NCBI RefSeq assembly: GCF_029227915.1
Contig: NC_079875.1
Coordinates: forward strand, 13,515,001 to 13,575,000
Origin: Hydractinia symbiolongicarpus
Taxonomy: Eukaryota; Cnidaria; Hydrozoa; Anthoathecata; Hydractiniidae
Reading direction: 5' to 3'
DNA length: 60,000 bases
The position numbers were made by a program, and so were the translations under genes. The notes under the pieces were generated by a model. The model did not search any database, had not been told where the DNA came from, and saw nothing but the letters and a program-made list of their open reading frames with translations. The first letter of the stretch is position 1. Each line of letters opens with the position of its first letter. Positions 25,719-38,929 of this stretch are shown one piece after another.

Positions 25719-28399
25719 CGCCAATGTGATTTCTTCAGATTTAATTGAGATGACTCTAACCGGACTTTGGGGAGGATATGTCAAAGCAAGTGAAAAGTGA
25801 TTTCCATCGATTACTGATGCTATTGCTGTGTTAATAATATCCTTCCTGTAGTGTCATGGATAGCTAAAACAGTGGCTATGACATAACAGGCTTGTGATGT
25901 ATCAAATGTTAACACTGTCATCAATAATTAAGGAAACTGTCACAGAAAATAGAGTAATTAAATTGTTGCTAATTAATTTTTACCTACGGTTTTATTAGTT
26001 TAATTCAATACACGTTATTTTCATTGGAACTGCTCCATAAATAAAATCTCACGAAGTTCTTAATTTGGTGTAAAGGATTATTGGAAAAACAATAATTATT
26101 ATATCTAAATATTAACTGAAGGGGTTTCGTCCCTCCACTCTTATATCTGAGCGACTTTTATGATATTTCTGTAGGCGTGTGCTGACTAAGATCATTAAGG
26201 ATGCTTCGAGGGGCAATCTAAGTTAAGTAGAAGGTGAAGATTTTGCGCTAATGGCATATTAGTGGTAGTAAATTATCCTGAAATGGATACATTATATTTA
26301 TCAATTGCCTTATTTTCTGCATGCGTTACATAATAAACTGATTTCAAGATACACTTATTATTAGGTTAATGTGATAGCGATGGAGAGCTTTGGTAAATCA
26401 TAATATCTGTTAGTTACTCTAATTTGTCACCAAATAAATCGCAGTCTAATATGTAAATTAATTTCTTAAGGAAAATGGTTAGGATTCGAATTCTTTCGTA
26501 TTAATGCAATAAAAAAGGAGTAGAAAAACATGCTGTTTTGTTTTTTTAATAAAACTGCTAATTGGCTACCATTTCTAGGTATTATTTTTTTCCTTTCTGA
26601 ACCCTTGTGTGCTTCACAAACCTTTTGAAAAGTAAAACATTAACACCAGGATGTTTCAATTAGTTATTTACCTCATATGAATTTTTATTTGTTGAAGATG
26701 GAAGAAAGGACGGATAAAGGTTGAACAGAGGACAAAAGATATTGACTTAGTACATCAGACACAATAAGATAACATAAATTACAGTTTTGTCGTCGTCAAA
26801 ACGTCATTGCGTTCATTGATGTTTGTTTTTCTATTTTTACAATAGAACAGATTGAAAATTGTGTCGTTTGTTAATGGATCTACAAACGGTACCTACGTGG
26901 AATATACTTTTTTTCCTTGTAAAAGCATATAGTCCATTGAATATAGAGTTTTATTGACAAAGAAAAGGGAAAGAAAAGGAACCTGCAAACTTAGAATATA
27001 TCTTTCAGCTAAAAAGTTATATTGAATACGTGATAAGTTAAACTCCATATACTGCGTATTAGCCTTACTGCGAGTAGTTCCGACATCATATAGTGTGTTT
27101 TGGTTTAAATGTTTAAAAAAACATTGTTTGAAATTTTGTTCTTGAGAGCCGAAATTTGAAAGATGTTTCAAGGTTTATTTTTGGTACCGATTATATAATT
27201 TAATAATATTTTCCAGTCTTAGTATCCACATGCATCCCGTCTGTGTGACCCGGATGGCTTGATGCAGTATTAACAGGACAATTTAATGCAGCTTTACAAC
27301 TTCACAATTGATAATTCTGATAAACTGTCGCACGAATCATAAATTTAACTTTTAAGTGAAGAAGTGCGGATGGTCTTAATAGCTCAATGATGTTAAATAT
27401 AGTCCATTGGAAACAATTAATTAAAGTATTAATTAGTTGTAATAAAACTAATTACCTGTTTTCTGATCTAGTTAGGGAATTCATTAGTAAAATTTGTTAT
27501 TTCTTTTGTAGCAAATTTTATCTTCAGATCTTTAATGCATAAACCAACGCATGGTTCGATAATTGCAGTGTCCTGCTGCAGAAATACTTCCAGTCTGTCA
27601 AATGTCAAATCCTTTCGTATTACTTTCAGTCAGTTCTGTTTTTAAAGTGATGAATTAAATAAGTTTATAAAATTCAACCACTAATGTTTGCTGCCTACGC
27701 CATTTTGAGATTTCCAGCAAATTTCCAGATCACCAAGTGAACGGGTAGGAAATTGGATTTCTTGTGCGTTTCTTTCACTTCAGTATTAAAAGTAAGTTGG
27801 TTTCTAAACATATATTCAGGTGAAGCTAAGCAAAATGTGTTTTCTTTTTTTTCTTATTCAAAATATTTTTAATGAAGAAATTAATGAACAAATGCTGTGG
27901 TTTTGTTGAATTTTTATCCATTAATGTACTGAGACTCCCAACATCTGCTTAAGAGATAGAGAAATGTTGAACATTTCTCTATTAAATAGTGAAATCTGAC
28001 AGTACTATTTGTTCTTGGCTATATTTTTTGCCATTTCTACCTTTTTAGATTGTTTTTTTTTTAATTTTTTATTGTTTTTCTCTTCTTAATAAGTTTGAAA
28101 TCATCGGTGTATAAAATGTCGAGAATCTAACCTCTCAATCAGACACACTAAATGTATATAAACTTTGCTAAAAAATTGCGTGCATATTTGTTCAATATCA
28201 AGATGCAACCACACAAAGCAAAGCAATATCTTACGAGTCGCAGCCGAGTGGAATATTATTTTTAGAGAAGAGTGGATGAATCTGATATTCCGCAAGAATA
28301 GGCGTAGATATCTGTTTTATCATATACCCTGTTGATTCTAGTTTCTTATCTTCTGAATTAAATTTGTGTGCTTAAAGAAATACACAATACGTTTGTAGA
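25719..28399. other. Intergenic, no recognised gene
   Basis: Presumed upstream region of the astacin gene. AT-rich. A small palindrome AGAGAAATGTTGAACATTTC lies near 27958. Apparent frames (26893-27171, 28101-28295) carry no recognised motif. Confidence 0.35.
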
Positions 28400-28525
28400 T
28401 GTATATTATAATACTCGTATACGTCTGCCTGTCTGTTACGCAAAATGGTACCGCAAGTAGCAAGACGCAAGCGATGCGGTACAGAACGCGCGATCCCGTG
28501 GATTTTTCCACGGGTCACAGACTAG
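28400..28525 (+). mobile_element. Helitron-like short repeat
   Basis: Starts TGTATATTATAATACTCG (second base changed from C), has CACGTCTG-type blocks with an internal deletion, the tail hairpin CCCGTGGATTTTTCCACGGG and ends GACTAG before T. The 68-residue frame starting at 28399 runs across this repeat and is not a gene. Confidence 0.7.
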
Positions 28526-30104
28526 TATTTACAAAATTCCCGCCAAAAAGAATGCTTTTAACCAATCAGGTGATCAAGTTTAACAAAACAGAAATTACTG
28601 CTTGAACGATTTCAAAGATTGATAACAAAGGAAGACCAAAAATAAATCAGCGTAACGTTTAATCCCAATTAATAATAATTGAATAATACTTGAAAAATAT
28701 TATAAATTATGTGATAGACGTTTTTGCCTTTATAGTAGGTGATATGAAATATGTAAAAGAATAGCGAATGAATTGTTTTAAAGAACAAATTTCTTCTTTT
28801 CCATCCATCAATAAACGGCGGTTTAGTATGGATAAAAGTTTAACCAAATATGACCATAAGGGTTAGAAATTTAAATTCAACTCAAAGCTTTTTTAATTAC
28901 AAATTGATATATTTCTTAATTGTTAAGTAATAGTCTGCCTTAGTCATCAACATTGTTGCAATACCACAAACCGTACATGACGCACGAATGGGTAATAACT
29001 TTAGTGCTACACCTGACTTTTTAAATAAGGGAACAATTATATTAAATAATATATGTAATAAGTTATAAATGCGCAATACCAGTTGAGATGTAATGTTTAA
29101 AACGCATATTTGTACCAAAAAAGGTCATATACCCAGCAGCCAATCATTTGGAAAAACAAAAGAAGACCGTTACTCTTTTTCTATGTTATCCTATGGTTAT
29201 AAATCGCAAAGTTTATAGATAACATGGGGAGTACATTTTGCAAGCTTTTGTCACTTTAGAATTTAATCTCCTCTTTCCTTGAAACAATTTTGCTTACTAC
29301 GGGCCTAAGTATGTAGCTTCACGGGTTTTTGTGGGCAAATAAATTAAATTAAAAGGATTTGATAACATTTATACGTGATGTGCTCCGTAATTCATTTTCC
29401 GAAGCCATATTCCCTATGACCATAAAGAATGGCCTTTTGAAATCAGGCGAGTTAATGGAAGTAACTAAGAAACAGCAATATATTTTTTAACCTAATGAAA
29501 TAGTTTTCAATCCATATGTTTAAGTACCCACAATTTATTCCGTGATGTTTTCACTGTCTCAAAATTCCCTGGGTGAGGAACCTGCAGTTTATTCTTTGGC
29601 ACTTTAAAACTCGCAATCTGCCAGCTCAATAAACATGGAACGTGTTATGATGATGTTGCAAAAACATTTTGGATATCCGTTTCATTAGGTGTATCCTTTA
29701 AAAGGTAAACGTGCTGGAATCATGAACAACAACTTTCCTGTTTTGTTTTCTTCTGATTTCGTCCTATAACTAATGTGTCTCTTTAAGCGTGGTAATATTT
29801 TAGTCCTCAAAGCACGAAAAGTTCTTTAAATAATAAACATGTCCCACGTTAAAATATTTTTTGACATGCTTGTCTTTACGCGACGCTATGTTTTTGTTAC
29901 GAAAAATTATAGTGGTACGGTGAAAGACATTTTTCGTTGTTAGTACCCTAGCTTGGAGCCACTGGCTTATTGCATATAGCTTAGACCTACATAAGTAAAA
30001 CCAAGATAATGTTTTCATAGCTTAGTTGATAATTTATGACACAAAATTAGCCTGCAAATTCACGTGTTCCAATCACTTTCTTAACTATTATCTCTATAAT
30101 CTAT
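28526..30104. other. No recognised gene
   Basis: AT-rich sequence with no supported coding frame. The frame at 29800-30018 has no recognisable motif. Confidence 0.35.
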
Positions 30105-30226
30105 TATCTCCATAATAATAATTGTTTCTGTCTGCCGGTCAAAACCGAGTCGAAAAAGCGATATAGTTTTTTTGAATTTGATACGATGGGCAAATTCCTG
30201 CGGATTGTCCACGGATTAACATCTAG
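30105..30226 (+). mobile_element. Degenerate Helitron-like repeat
   Basis: Decayed copy: CTGTCTGCCGGTC near the start, then GATGGGCAAATTCCTGCGGA, a damaged hairpin (CTGCGGATTGTCCACGG) and an intact ATCTAG end. Confidence 0.55.
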
Positions 30227-30345
30227 TCTATATTATAATACTCGCTATCTGGCTAACCCATGTCTAAGCAAATTCCATTACTTTGCATTAACAAGCGGAC
30301 AAATGCATGCACGAGAGAGCGATGCGGAAAATATGGATTCTAATA
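30227..30345 (+). mobile_element. Helitron-like repeat joined head-to-tail to the previous copy
   Basis: TCTATATTATAATACTCG follows the CTAG of the preceding copy with no base between. The interior is diverged (ATGCACGAGAGAGCGATGCGG) and no 3' hairpin is recognisable, so the right end is approximate. Confidence 0.55.
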
Positions 30346-31488
30346 CGGATTTAAACTGTTAGTGGCTGAATAAATCAATACTCAAAGCTTTGAAATAGGG
30401 AAAAGATAATAATGTTTCACGAGGGAGATGTAAATATATACTTGAAGAGTGTTGCTTGGTTTGACTAAAAAATAGTTTATTGAAAAATTTTAATCATTTC
30501 TACTCATTATTAGCATAAGTAGTAGTAGTGGAGTAATTAATCATGGGAAGCTAATTAACTATAACAAGGAAGTGATACAACATCTTGTTAATATTGACAC
30601 AGTTCCATTGTAAACAAATTAAAACTCAAAACAGGAATGTGTGCCACGATACTCTGTTATTTTATGTTTATTTTATGCAAGCCTGAGTTAAGTGAACTTT
30701 AACACCATGGGTTTATTATGGGCGAATTGAAGGAATATATGTGAAGGTATAAAAGAAAAGAATGCAGTAACTAATCTTTTAGATTCTACCGAAGCAGAAG
30801 TGCTTACCGACATTGTGCCCTGCGAAAAAACGTTTAAGTAACATCAACACTAGTCGATAATTAAAAGTTAGTGAAAGGAAGTAACGAAAATAAGTAATTA
30901 GCAGAAAATGGTTTATCAACTGAAGATAAGTAATATTTCATGAGGTGCAGTCAAATGGAATATTTTCTTTACCGAGAGTGAATAATATTTAACATGTAAT
31001 ATCTGTTTTACTCCATACCTTGTGAGTTAATTTTATGTGTTCTTCAGAGAAAGCGTTTGCAGCAGATGTTTACAAAGTTCCCGCCTTAATAGTCATTTTC
31101 GAATACTTTTAAACAATCAGGTATTAGTAATTGAGGTTCTACACAAAATAAATTAATGCACGAACGATTTGGATAATTAAATTCGACATGAAATCGATCA
31201 CAATTAAAAGTAAAACAATTGTTAAATTAGCCTAAAGTTCTGTTCCATTAAAAAAATGGGGGTCAGATATTAACAATTATTCGAGGAAAGGTTTTATTCA
31301 CAAATAGTAAATATACATTGAAAAGTGGCTCCAATTGGCTGCTGGTCAAAATAATAATGACTGACTTAATAGTGTCAACAAAGTTTTTGTATAAAATATA
31401 ATTTGCGTTGGTAAGAATGTTTTTTTATCGTTTTTTCGAAAAGACGCAGTTAAACTTTGTTATTGTTGATTTCGTTTAAAACGAAAAA
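30346..31488. other. No recognised feature
   Basis: AT-rich, with no supported coding frame or repeat boundary. Confidence 0.3.
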
Positions 31489-31670
31489 TTTTGTTAGGAT
31501 TATGGCAATAACATTGCATTTTTGCTCTCAGCGTGAATAAATTTGCTTTTGTTTTCATTCTATAAGAAGAAAGAAGTCCATAAAGAACAAAAGCAATCCT
31601 CTGTTACTAAACAGAGACAAGTCTAATAAATGTTTTCCCTTTTCCACAGCTTATCTGTAAGAAATTGGTA
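31489..31670. repeat. 182-bp direct repeat, copy 1
   Basis: Starts TTTTGTTAGGATTATGGCAA and ends GAAATTGGTA. The copy at 32085-32266 has the same length and differs at only a handful of positions. 414 bp separate the two. Confidence 0.9.
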
Positions 31671-31675
31671 TAATA

Positions 31676-31709
31676 GCTCCAGGTATAATAAAACTATTAT
31701 ACCTGGAGG
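31676..31709. repeat. Short perfect hairpin
   Basis: CTCCAGGTATAATA, loop AAAC, then TATTATACCTGGAG: a 14-bp perfect stem just after the first 182-bp repeat. A related AGCTCAGGTATAATAG lies at about 31939. Confidence 0.8.
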
Positions 31710-32084
31710 GGGGTTTGTTCTTGTGTTACCAAGGATACACACCACAACGTGTATATAATGTAGACCAGAATTTTTGTATTATCAGGGCCAGAAAATTAAT
31801 CATATATATGACGTTTTTTTAGATCCCTATGAAGTCATCCATTTTATTTACCTTGAATGAGTTTGTACTAAGACATTTTACAACTGTGCCAAGTTTCATC
31901 ACTAAAGCATATGTGCCCCAGGGTTACAAGGGCCAAAAAAGCTCAGGTATAATAGGGTTAATGGTATTAATTTTAAGGATTCGAAAAAAGCTACATTAAT
32001 AAGTATTAATTTTCGCGACTAATTGTTTGCAAATCACGTGAAATTGTTATCAATTATAACCTTTAGAATTACACTTTAATGACC

Positions 32085-32266
32085 TTTTGTTAGGATTACG
32101 GCAATAACATTGCATTTTTGCTCTCAGCGTGAATAAATTTGCGTTTGTTTTCATTCTATAAGAAAAAAGAAGTCCATAAAGAACAAAAGCAATCCTCTGT
32201 TACTAAACAGAGACAAGTGTAATAAATGTTTTCCCTTTTCCATAGCTTATCTGTAAGAAATTGGTA
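32085..32266. repeat. 182-bp direct repeat, copy 2
   Basis: Second member of the pair described at 31489-31670. The two lie in direct orientation. Neither begins TG or ends CA, and no primer-binding site is seen between them, which argues against an LTR pair. Confidence 0.9.
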
Positions 32267-35187
32267 AAACATATTTTTAATTGACTTAAACATTTTTGTG
32301 GTTAGAAATACGCTAATAGATTTAATCCTCTAAAGAAATATCCGCTATCCGGTTACATGTAGGCGAAACCACAAGAGTTAGTCATTGCATTCACTAAGTA
32401 AGTTGCTGTCACTTTGATGAGTAGTTTTATAGCAGTGTGTGAGTGGATATAACCATAGGTGTAAGAAGCTAAAGAATTTTAGGCATAAACTCAAAGAACT
32501 CAAAGAAGAGAGAGGTTTATTTTGTGGTATCAAAAAAATACTGTGTTCCTCTTTATATTCTGTTTTATCTTTGTAAATTATTAATTGGGTTATTCCAGTA
32601 GTTGCCAGAAAATATTTTCATTGCTCGAAATAAAGCTGGGACAGCGTACATGCAACACTAAAAATCGCAATTAAAAGAAGAAAAATAATATGTTCCTTTA
32701 TGTTTACAGGAGGCTACACCATTCATATTAGCTTAAAGTTTAAATTTTATTAATAAACAAAGAAAAGATGGTGAAAAGAATTAGCCAAGCCAAATTAAAT
32801 TGTTCTTATAACAATAAACAATATCACATGTCCGGTCTATTTTAGCTTCAATTAACTTGTGGTAAAGATGTAAGATAGGACTAAAATGTTTTTTTTAATG
32901 AATTTTATTTAAAGGGAATTAGCAAATGAATTTCATGCAATATCCAGCTGCAACCCGGACATTCGTGGAAAAATGCGAAAAAATGCGCAAATAGTAAACA
33001 GGAATTGAGAAAGCTGTTTTTACCTAAGTAGTAAGCACTGCGAACTTGTTCAAGTTTAGTTACCAAGATTCTCATTGCTGACGTTCTGAGGTTATTTCCT
33101 TAGATGCAACATCATAGACGGTACTAATGGTTCCCAACGTCAGTCGTCCCCATTCTTCGATATTTCGAACCCTCCCTGGCTGTTAAGATGATGTTTCAGT
33201 TATGCTAAAATCGTGAAAAGTGCAGCTAGCGCATTCGCTACGGTCCTTACCTGGCCTATAACAGACAAAGTAAAACTTTAGCAGCCAATCAGCCACCAAT
33301 TACTTCCCAAATAAAGATGTTAGGCCATTTTGAGGTATATTGTGTCCAGGGTTGTAATACTATAAATCCTTAAACGGAACAATTATGTATATCTGTGTTA
33401 GGAAAAGATGTGTTTATATATAGCTGATCTAGAGGAATGACTAGATCAAAAAAAAATACATGTGAATCTGTAGCAGTGTTACAAATCGCGTTGAGAAGTA
33501 TAGTTAAATCGCGTCCTTTGTGTTTTTGTTAATAACCCGAATAACGAGGCATTGCACATTAAACAATCGTAAAGTAGTTTAACTTTCTGATTTCTTTTGT
33601 TAATTAGAGATATGACAAGATAAGTGGAGAAAAGTGTTGCAAAAGTTAAAATCTTTTTCCGTACATAATTAAATAACAAGTGATTTGATCGATTATTGCC
33701 ACTAAGGCAGCCGAAGTCAGTTTTACCATAATGTAAAACATGTATGGATGCTTTTATGCACCCTTGCATGTTACCATAATAGTTATTTAAAATTAAATTA
33801 CTATCTAGAACTCAACATTGTTCAGAGTTGCCACATAAGTCAGTCTAAATGTCAATGCAGTAAGTCGCAACTGACCAGAGAAATTAATTTGTTTGTTAAA
33901 AATGCAGGTTTTGTCGTCAACTAACTACGTGTTAACTGTTTTTCCAAGATTTCCCACTTTCTCAACCATTTCTATGTTTTTTTTGTCTTGAAAGTTCAGG
34001 AAAATAAACCCTATTCAACAATCCATATTTGTCACTTTGTACAAGTCATGTAATTTAATGACGCAGAAAGATTGCAACATTCAGTGATTAAATTGACAAC
34101 GCCTGGACTTAATGACGTCAATAGGTAATCAACACTTAATTAATACTATGATAATTTGACATGTTTTATTTTTGGTCTTGCATCAGGAATGTTGTCAAGA
34201 AGCACTTTTGAAACAGTAATTTATATCTAATATTGCTGCCAATCAATGGTTTAGTCAATATCTTGACGCATTTCATTTGTAGCTCGTATATTTTAAATTC
34301 CCCAAATGCAGTTCTAAAATACAATCCACTCAAAGAATACATGACAAGAGATACTTATAGCAAACATTTTCAAGGTAGGTCTAAGCACATGGAAAGATCC
34401 ATGGTAAATCACCCATGTGATAAAACCGTTGCTACTTGCAGTAATATTCTTCGGCTCTCAGACTGATAGACAGCGAGCATATAGATACGAAAACAAACAA
34501 ATCGCCAACATGAATTTAATTCAACTGCCGCATACTTGGAAGGCATTCGAAGTACATTTTGATGAACCAAAATGGTTTTGTACTTTTGCCATTCTGCAAC
34601 ATCTTACATTTTCAAATGTGTTTTTTTCTCTCTAACCAAAATTATTATGCTTTAGATCCCCTAATGAGTTTATCACTTCTCTAACTGCCAGCATTGTTTT
34701 TACACTTGCTAATAAAATCCTTAAAAAAATCAATTTTTATGTCGAAGTGTGTTTGCATGAGCAAAACGGACTTCGACGTAGCAAATGTAATATAATTTTA
34801 TCAACTTTGTTGCGACGGACTAATTCCCGTTTAACTGAAGATGGTACCCATCAGGACAGGCAGACATTTCGCCCATCACTACTTGCAGCTACCATTATTG
34901 TTGACTTGCTAGTCAAGCAAGCGAAAAATATTTTTAAAATAAGATGTTTTGGTCAAAAAATATTCATGAAATGGAAACGCCGATAAAAAAAATTTACTTG
35001 TCATATAAAGAAAGTAAGCTTAAATTACAATTCAATTATGGACAAATGAAATAACCGCTAAAAAACCGCAATAACGCATATAGCTAATAGGAAATAATGT
35101 TATGTTTGATCAATGTGGAGAATAATTACTGTGTGGTTTCGCGACAAATTTTGATTAAATATATTTCCGTTATGAATTACTAACACT
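32267..35187. other. No recognised gene
   Basis: Frames at 33479-33769, 34233-34466, 34417-34635 and 34747-34986 were read. None shows a recognisable domain or a convincing splice chain, although 34233-34635 is less repetitive than its surroundings and could hide an old coding fragment. Confidence 0.3.
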
Positions 35188-35641
35188 TACGTATATCCAA
35201 CTGCAACAAATTCCAGAGCGAATTATCATTACTTTTAAATCTACTGGCCTTGGTTTAAGTTATTTTGATAATCCATTCTACTTAAAGGAGACGTAGGTTT
35301 TGAAGTATTTTCGTGGATAACAACGTTTCAATTCATAAATACAAACCAAATAAGGAAACAACCTATAGCACTTAGTTGATGTGTATCGCTTGACTTCACC
35401 TGATCTGAATAATTAACCTGTCACGGAAAGGACTTGTTTGGAATTTAAAATTGTTAAAATGAAGACTTCTAAACGTTAGTCACATATCAAAGCGTTCATT
35501 CTTCAGGCTAGCTAACTTACGAACACCTACGTATATCCAACTGCAACAAATTCCAGAACAGAGAAAATACTTCAAAACAGAGAAAATACTTCAAAACCTA
35601 CGTCTCCTTTCAGGCAGTAGATTTAAAACTAATGATAATTT
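35188..35641. repeat. Nested inverted-repeat structure (MITE-like)
   Basis: A perfect 29-bp inverted pair starting AAAGGAGACGTAGGTTTTGA occupies 35284-35312 and 35582-35610. Outside it, a second imperfect inverted pair lies at 35220-35249 and 35614-35641 (AGTAGATTTAAAA with AATGATAATT). A direct repeat of ACGTATATCCAACTGCAACA occurs at 35201 and 35529, and GAGAAAATACTTCAAAAC is doubled at 35561-35596. No coding frame. Confidence 0.75.
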
Positions 35642-35866
35642 GAGGCATGTTATGTTTAAAATTTCAGGTTAGCTAAATAGAGAGGTGACTTGAGGTATGT
35701 CATGTTTAAACTTTCAGACTAGCTAAATAGAGAGATGACTTGAGGTATGTCATGTTTAAACTTTCAGACTAGCTAAATAGAGAAATGACTTGAGGTATGT
35801 CACGTTTAAACTTTCAGACTAGCTAAATATGAAGAGATGACTTGAGGTATGTCATGTTTAAATTAT
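35640..35866. repeat. 50-bp tandem repeat, about 4.5 units
   Basis: Unit AGACTAGCTAAATAGAGAGA plus TGACTTGAGGTATGTCATG and TTTAAACTTTC, repeated head to tail with a few substitutions and one small insertion in the last unit. It abuts the inverted-repeat structure on its left. Confidence 0.9.
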
Positions 35867-38388
35867 TTCTGTGTGTCGTTTCTAAATTGTAAAGAGCTGT
35901 TCATGTTGTTGGCTTCCGTGTAAAATTAATAAAATTTTTAAACTACAAACATGGTTTGTATATTTAGTAAACAAAGAATTAAATTTAAAATTTTTCGGTG
36001 ATTGTATTTCAACGGCTGGCTCTTTCTTCCCTGCCACTGCAACTACACATTATGATTCTCAAAAACCTCAAAATCTTAAAAAATTATAAGAAAATCCAGC
36101 GTGTTAAGATACAATTTTTGGAGACCTTGATATTTACATCTAGAGCAAATAAATCACCATAATGTCGAAACACAACACAATCAAGTTTCTTTATTCCCAG
36201 TCAAAAATACATCCAAACAAAATTTTATCCTAAAAATAACAAAAAAAAGTCTTCTGTCTTCAATAAAAATAAAAGATGTCGCGAATAAAATGCACAACTA
36301 TAACTTCAAAGAAAAAAAAATGCTATATACAGCTGCCAATAAAATAACGTAGTTAATTATAAAGACAACAGAGAAAACAGAGGAATAAAAATTTCATTCT
36401 TTATTGAGACATTCTGCTAAGAAAATTGAGGCTTGAGTCAAAAAGCAGTTTTTTTTTTATAACGATACGATTAGCATTGCTTTGAGTTGTTCGCTTGCCA
36501 GAAAGTTGCTTCGTAGTGCGTATGGGCCAAAATAGACTGACTACACTTCCTTTAAAGTGCATCAGAGTTTTGATTCGAACCTGCCACATTATGAGTACAA
36601 GCTGAATGCTGAAAAATGTATCAGAAAAAGTTATGCACTAAACATTTAAAACATTAGTTCTTGAATAGCATTTGGAAGGTTAGATTTTTACATTTTTTAA
36701 ACTGACTTGAACAATAAATGTATAAGTTTGTTTTTTCAGTTTAGATTTAATGTGCCAAAAAGAACGGAACCGAAGACAAAGTCGATTATTATTATGTCCT
36801 TTGTCCTAAAGTGACTATTCAAATCGATGCTTATTAAAATCTACGCGACATTAACGCTCTGAAAACATTTACCTGTTTTTTTATAGAGACATCCTTTTTT
36901 TTCTTTTTCGAGATGACGTGTACTTGAGAAACAATGCGACATTGATGTCGATGGTGAGGATGTTTTGTGTTCCACACAGGCAATTATCGCAATTAAAAAG
37001 ATAATAGCTTGTCACAAACATAATTAACTTTTGTGAAAGTAGTGTTTTGAAATTTAGATGTGAATTTCTTTGTTTACAATTTCTCTTGTGCTGATCCTTC
37101 TTGGACACAAGATCTTCCGCGGGATATCTTTCTATGCTTGCTTAGAGAATTCAATAGATTAGTTCATAATCGAAATTGTAGGGAAATCTAGGAAGTCTGG
37201 TAAAGTTTGGAGTGATACTTTGATGCCAAAATTTATGAAATTTTTGGTCAATAACAATGCCGAACGAGAAGGTTTTTATTTCTATTTTTCTAGGTGTCCT
37301 AGCAAAAGTAGTTTTGTCACAATGTAAAAACGCATCTAATTAATGCTAGCAACATGGTGGATTTTTTCCCACACTTTCGCATAGAAAAAACACAGGATTC
37401 TTATAGTACACATCATAAATATGCTTAGGTGATTTTGAGAAGGACCTTTGATTGTAGGCATTTTTTTACAAGAAACCTAAAGGATCCGACCAGATGACGA
37501 GTTGGATGTTGAATAAAATACAACTCGCTGATACTCTCCACCTTCAAAGATGCTGCCAATGGTCTTTTTGGCTACATAATCCAAAATAAGAAATGTTATT
37601 TTCCGTCAGGAGGAGTGCTCTCTCAATTTTTTCTGTCACCCTAGGAAATATATTCTACACGTCGTTACTTGTTGCTCCTACTCTACTGAAATGACAGTCC
37701 GAATATTTCGGACATATTTTAATTCCGGACGATATTTAAATGCGATGCATTTCTCATCAGAAAGTTTTTAATAGCCGGTTTTTCTATTTTTTTAAAAAAC
37801 CGGCGTTCTCAACAGGGATGTTATGAAAACATGAAGCTGACGTCACTTGGATAAGAAACATGTTATTCAGTTGCTGGATAAAACAAAACAATAAAAGAGT
37901 TAGAGACATAAAAATTAAAAAAAAAATAAAAATAAAAACTTGGTCCAAAATTCTAACGGGATATTTATTGATTTCTTTTACTCGTCACACTTTATAACTA
38001 GTCTCGAGTTCTTATAATCTTCGCGCGACAACTTTAAAAGACTCCAGGTATTCTGTTTATTTTTAGAATAAGTACTTCTGTTGTTGGGAACAAGCTATTT
38101 AAGACAATGAATGACAGACAAACCTTCATGTCACGTGCATTATAAGATGAAATATTTTCTAGTTTACTTTCAAATTTAATAAGCTAGAAAGGAGAGTGAA
38201 AAAACACAGTTTGCACATGGATAACAATACTGGTAGTGTTCAACTCACCATTATAGTTACTAAAGAAACTAATTCATAGTCAATGATGTCTCAGGAATGA
38301 CAAAGCACCATTGGAACTGTGTGTAGAACAAGTATTTTTGTCAATCGTGTTTTCCCCATCAAAGAAATGAGGAACAAACAACTCGTTT
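35867..38388. other. No recognised gene
   Basis: AT-rich with long poly-A and poly-T tracts. Frames at 36401-36589 and 36881-37108 lack recognisable motifs. Confidence 0.35.
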
Positions 38389-38564
38389 TCACACCGGAAT
38401 ATCAGGACAACTACGTATACTGATATCTAGTTGTACTTCTGCATCAAATGGTTTATAGTAATCGAATTCCAACAAGATTAGTAACATTGAACTACGGAGA
38501 AGGAAAAGTTCTAAGATGGCTGGAAGTTCTGCGTCTGATAAAAGAGATGCTACCTTTTCGTTGA

Positions 38565-38706
38565 TGTACTTTAATGGGATAAATTTTCGCGGGGATTTAA
38601 TTTCGCAGTTGAGCTCATCTGCGAAGTTGTACAATTTCGCGGACACTTATTTTCGCGGATGAGGGTTATTTTAATTATTCGCGGGGACTTAATTTTGTGG
38701 ACGAGG
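38565..38706. repeat. Repeated CGCGGGGA/TTTCGCGG motifs, transposon remnant
   Basis: TTTTCGCGGGGATTTAATTTCGC, TTTCGCGGACACTTATTTTCGC and TTCGCGGGGACTTAATTTTG type blocks repeat here. This is typical of degraded MITE sequence, and the 85-residue minus frame through it (38389-38646) is discounted. Confidence 0.45.
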
Positions 38707-38929
38707 TCTTAATAGCAATTTATGAAAAAGGGTTTGTCAAAAGAGTTCGGGGCCGAATGGCTCTGTCTCATCGACCCTCGTTACACCGGTCATTTCTACA
38801 CCGACCAAGACAAAGTGTAATTTTGCATTTTAGTTCAAAGCTCTTTCAATACAACTATAACGTCCAATAAAATAAAAACATCATTTTCATCTCCAGAGAT
38901 TGGTTCATATTCTACTTCTTCATTTATCC

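Noticed and set aside
28399-28605. Frame of 68 codons on the plus strand
   Set aside because: It runs through a Helitron-like repeat whose other copies do not keep the frame.
31489-32266. LTR retrotransposon pair
   Set aside because: The direct repeats lack TG..CA ends, no primer-binding site or polypurine tract is visible, and the 414-bp spacer has no coding content.
34233-34986. Three plus-strand frames that might be exons
   Set aside because: No consistent donor-acceptor chain or recognised motif could be found. Left as unresolved sequence.
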